Source: Chitinophagaceae bacterium
GTDB taxonomy: Bacteria > Bacteroidota > Bacteroidia > Chitinophagales > Chitinophagaceae
Direction: 5' to 3'
DNA: 64,000 nt
NCBI GenBank assembly: GCA_016786845.1
Contig: JAEUVB010000016.1
Location: 62,001-126,000, forward strand
This document shows positions 62,706 through 64,000 of the stretch, piece by piece. The stretch's first letter is position 1; each line of letters begins with the position of its first letter. Both the position numbers and the translations under genes were made by a program. The notes below the pieces were generated by a model. It had not been told where the DNA came from. It searched no databases and was given only the letters and a program-made list of their open reading frames with translations.

Positions 62706-64000
62706 TCAATGTGGACATACTTCCATCTGCAATATCTGATCTTCAAACATTTCATGCATACCCTTTAATTCAACTTCTGCCGTATCAAGATCTGATTCAA
62801 AATTTGGATTGCTTGCTCTAATAAGCTCTACATGGTTTCGATAATACGAGATGCCATCCATTAAATTACTGAAAAACCCTTTCAAATACTTTTGTTGTTT
62901 GGGGTCTTCGGTATTGGATTCAATCAATTGCTCATTTAGGTATTGAATATATAATCTGATCTCTGCGATAAATACATGTGGCCGATCAGGATTGGACATG
63001 ATATTTGTTCTGCCATAAATGTGATCGGTCATCTCTTGCAGGGAAACTACCCGAGAGAAGTTGACCATATTGGGCCCGGGACAAATGGTCACTTCATGTC
63101 TGTTTTTGATAAATGTTTCGTTGTATGAAATTGCTGCAGCATTGCTGAGTCCAACGCACAAACACTCTTTGGCCAATACATCCGTGACTTGTTGCTGATA
63201 ATCTGCCTCGGAAAGATTTAAAGACTGTAGTTGCTCAATCTTTAATTTTTGATATTTTCTGGAGGCTGTGCAAATGGGCTCTGTGGTGAATTCAGTATTG
63301 TATGCGAGCAGCTTATCGGTGCATGGAGTGCCCGGTTTGCCTTCGCGAATCCGAAGTTCCTTGGCAATGCCGGATGTCGTTCCTTTGATATTATAAAAGC
63401 GAACGCCTAACGGGGAATTTCGACTCAGAACAATATCTTCTTCCTTGGCCAAAGAAAGTAAGGATAATGTATCCCGATCTACGGTGGTTGCTTCAGGGAC
63501 TAACAGAAAAGGGGATCCCCATCCGGTGCTGGAAATCGGATAATGTGTATGTAAAAATTGATCTTCCGCTGCCGTGCCAATTCCTCCCTGAACCGTCAAA
63601 CGTAATGCCGGTGCTATAGTCAATGGTTCATGCCCTTTTTTGATCCATGCTTCCTGAAACAAATCAAATAATGTATCGACCAGTCCTGGCAAATTATTTT
63701 TAAACTCTTCCAGTATGGGTCCCATCAAATAGCCTTCCGTAGCAAATGCATGTCCCCCGCAATTCAGGCCTGACTCTATTCTGAATTCACTGACCCAAAT
63801 TCCTTTTTTCGCTAAGTATTTTCCTTGAATGAATGCGGAACGATAGTCGCTCACTTTGATGACTACTTTACGTGTAAATTCTCCGTCTTCGAGTTGGTCA
63901 AAGCCTTCACATTGTTCCAGATAATTGTATAAACGCGGATTCATTCCGGCCGAGAAAATCACCGAAGCATATTTCAAATTGCTCTTCACAAATCCGCGTA
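62706..64000 (-). CDS. Unrecognised protein with Gly-rich motif, cut by right edge
   Basis: The open frame continues through the right edge (RGFVKSNLKYASV...), and the first possible codon in the window is a GTG at 63989, so the start may lie outside. About 430 residues visible, no signal peptide. LTVQGGIGTAAEDQFLHTHY, STGWGSPFLLVPEATTVDRD and IVLSRNSPLGVRFYNIKGTT read like an FMN- or NAD-binding TIM barrel, perhaps related to nitronate monooxygenase/PfaD-like proteins; this is a guess. Four cysteines are spread through the last half (CTDKLL, CTASRKY, CLCVGLS, CPGPN). Family unknown. Confidence 0.7.
   Translation of the reverse strand, partial: RGFVKSNLKYASVIFSAGMNPRLYNYLEQCEGFDQLEDGEFTRKVVIKVSDYRSAFIQGKYLAKKGIWVSEFRIESGLNCGGHAFATEGYLMGPILEEFKNNLPGLVDTLFDLFQEAWIKKGHEPLTIAPALRLTVQGGIGTAAEDQFLHTHYPISSTGWGSPFLLVPEATTVDRDTLSLLSLAKEEDIVLSRNSPLGVRFYNIKGTTSGIAKELRIREGKPGTPCTDKLLAYNTEFTTEPICTASRKYQKLKIEQLQSLNLSEADYQQQVTDVLAKECLCVGLSNAAAISYNETFIKNRHEVTICPGPNMVNFSRVVSLQEMTDHIYGRTNIMSNPDRPHVFIAEIRLYIQYLNEQLIESNTEDPKQQKYLKGFFSNLMDGISYYRNHVELIRASNPNFESDLDTAEVELKGMHEMFEDQILQMEVCPH

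Noticed and set aside
1-64000. tRNA or rRNA genes
   Set aside because: I looked through the intergenic stretches for T-loop-like and anticodon-arm patterns and saw none; not an exhaustive computed search.

Overview
The window is chromosomal DNA from a member of the Bacteroidota. Six large secreted proteins end either in the gliding-motility-type CHU_C domain or in a type A (Por) sorting tail of the type IX secretion system (T9SS). Several start regions carry the Bacteroidota -7 promoter element TAnnTTTG. Families typical of the phylum are present: DUF3857/transglutaminase pairs, DUF6427, the Bat proteins, LytTR two-component pairs and a grasp-with-spasm type peptide-modification locus. I cannot place it below phylum; the style is Chitinophagales/Saprospirales-like. 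I saw no rRNA, tRNA or CRISPR array. Genes cover most of the window and metabolic genes are ordinary and intact.

Layout. 0-7.5 kb: two tandem, related PKD/CHU_C surface proteins (the first cut by the window edge), a YdeI-type protein and a T9SS beta-helix protein. 7.5-14.3 kb: DNA polymerase I, a 0.9-kb repeat-rich gap, a GNAT-like protein and an LTA-synthase-like membrane sulfatase. 14.35-17.1 kb: a promoter, SAM-I riboswitch and terminator hairpin ahead of a cystathionine synthase/lyase gene and homoserine dehydrogenase, forming a methionine-branch operon. 17.1-19.4 kb: a RelB/RelE-type toxin-antitoxin pair beside an isolated pair of Bat genes (TPR and VWA). 19.5-21.6 kb: iron-sulfur assembly genes iscU and an iscA type. 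23.5-25.6 kb: pabC-pabB with divergent pabA (folate branch). 25.65-30.25 kb: an AT-rich operon that looks like a grasp-with-spasm peptide-maturation system with unusual extra members.

30.6-42.2 kb: a lipoprotein with a papain-like look, SixA-type phosphatase, glycosyltransferase, a T9SS protein bracketed by a 141-bp direct repeat, a 21-bp minisatellite, an epimerase, purQ and a DsbD pair. 42.2-47.8 kb: a second 21-bp satellite element, serS, an SDR protein and two copies of a roughly 240-bp terminal-inverted-repeat element. 47.8-53.7 kb: LytTR regulator, sensor kinase and a large T9SS protein. 53.8-64 kb: a small lipoprotein, aldehyde dehydrogenase, DUF523, threonine aldolase, two DUF3857 proteins, DUF4340 and a gene cut by the right edge.

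Most worth a second look: (i) the peptide-maturation operon at 25.65-30.25 kb, whose SPASM protein lacks a visible radical-SAM cysteine motif and which includes a 65-residue protein overlapping both neighbours and a two-domain repeat protein; (ii) three minisatellite arrays of two unrelated sequences that all keep an exact 21-bp period, one type carried on an element present in two inverted copies 32 kb apart; (iii) a MITE-like family with matching ends at 44.3 and 47.6 kb and an end-like relic at 17.1 kb.
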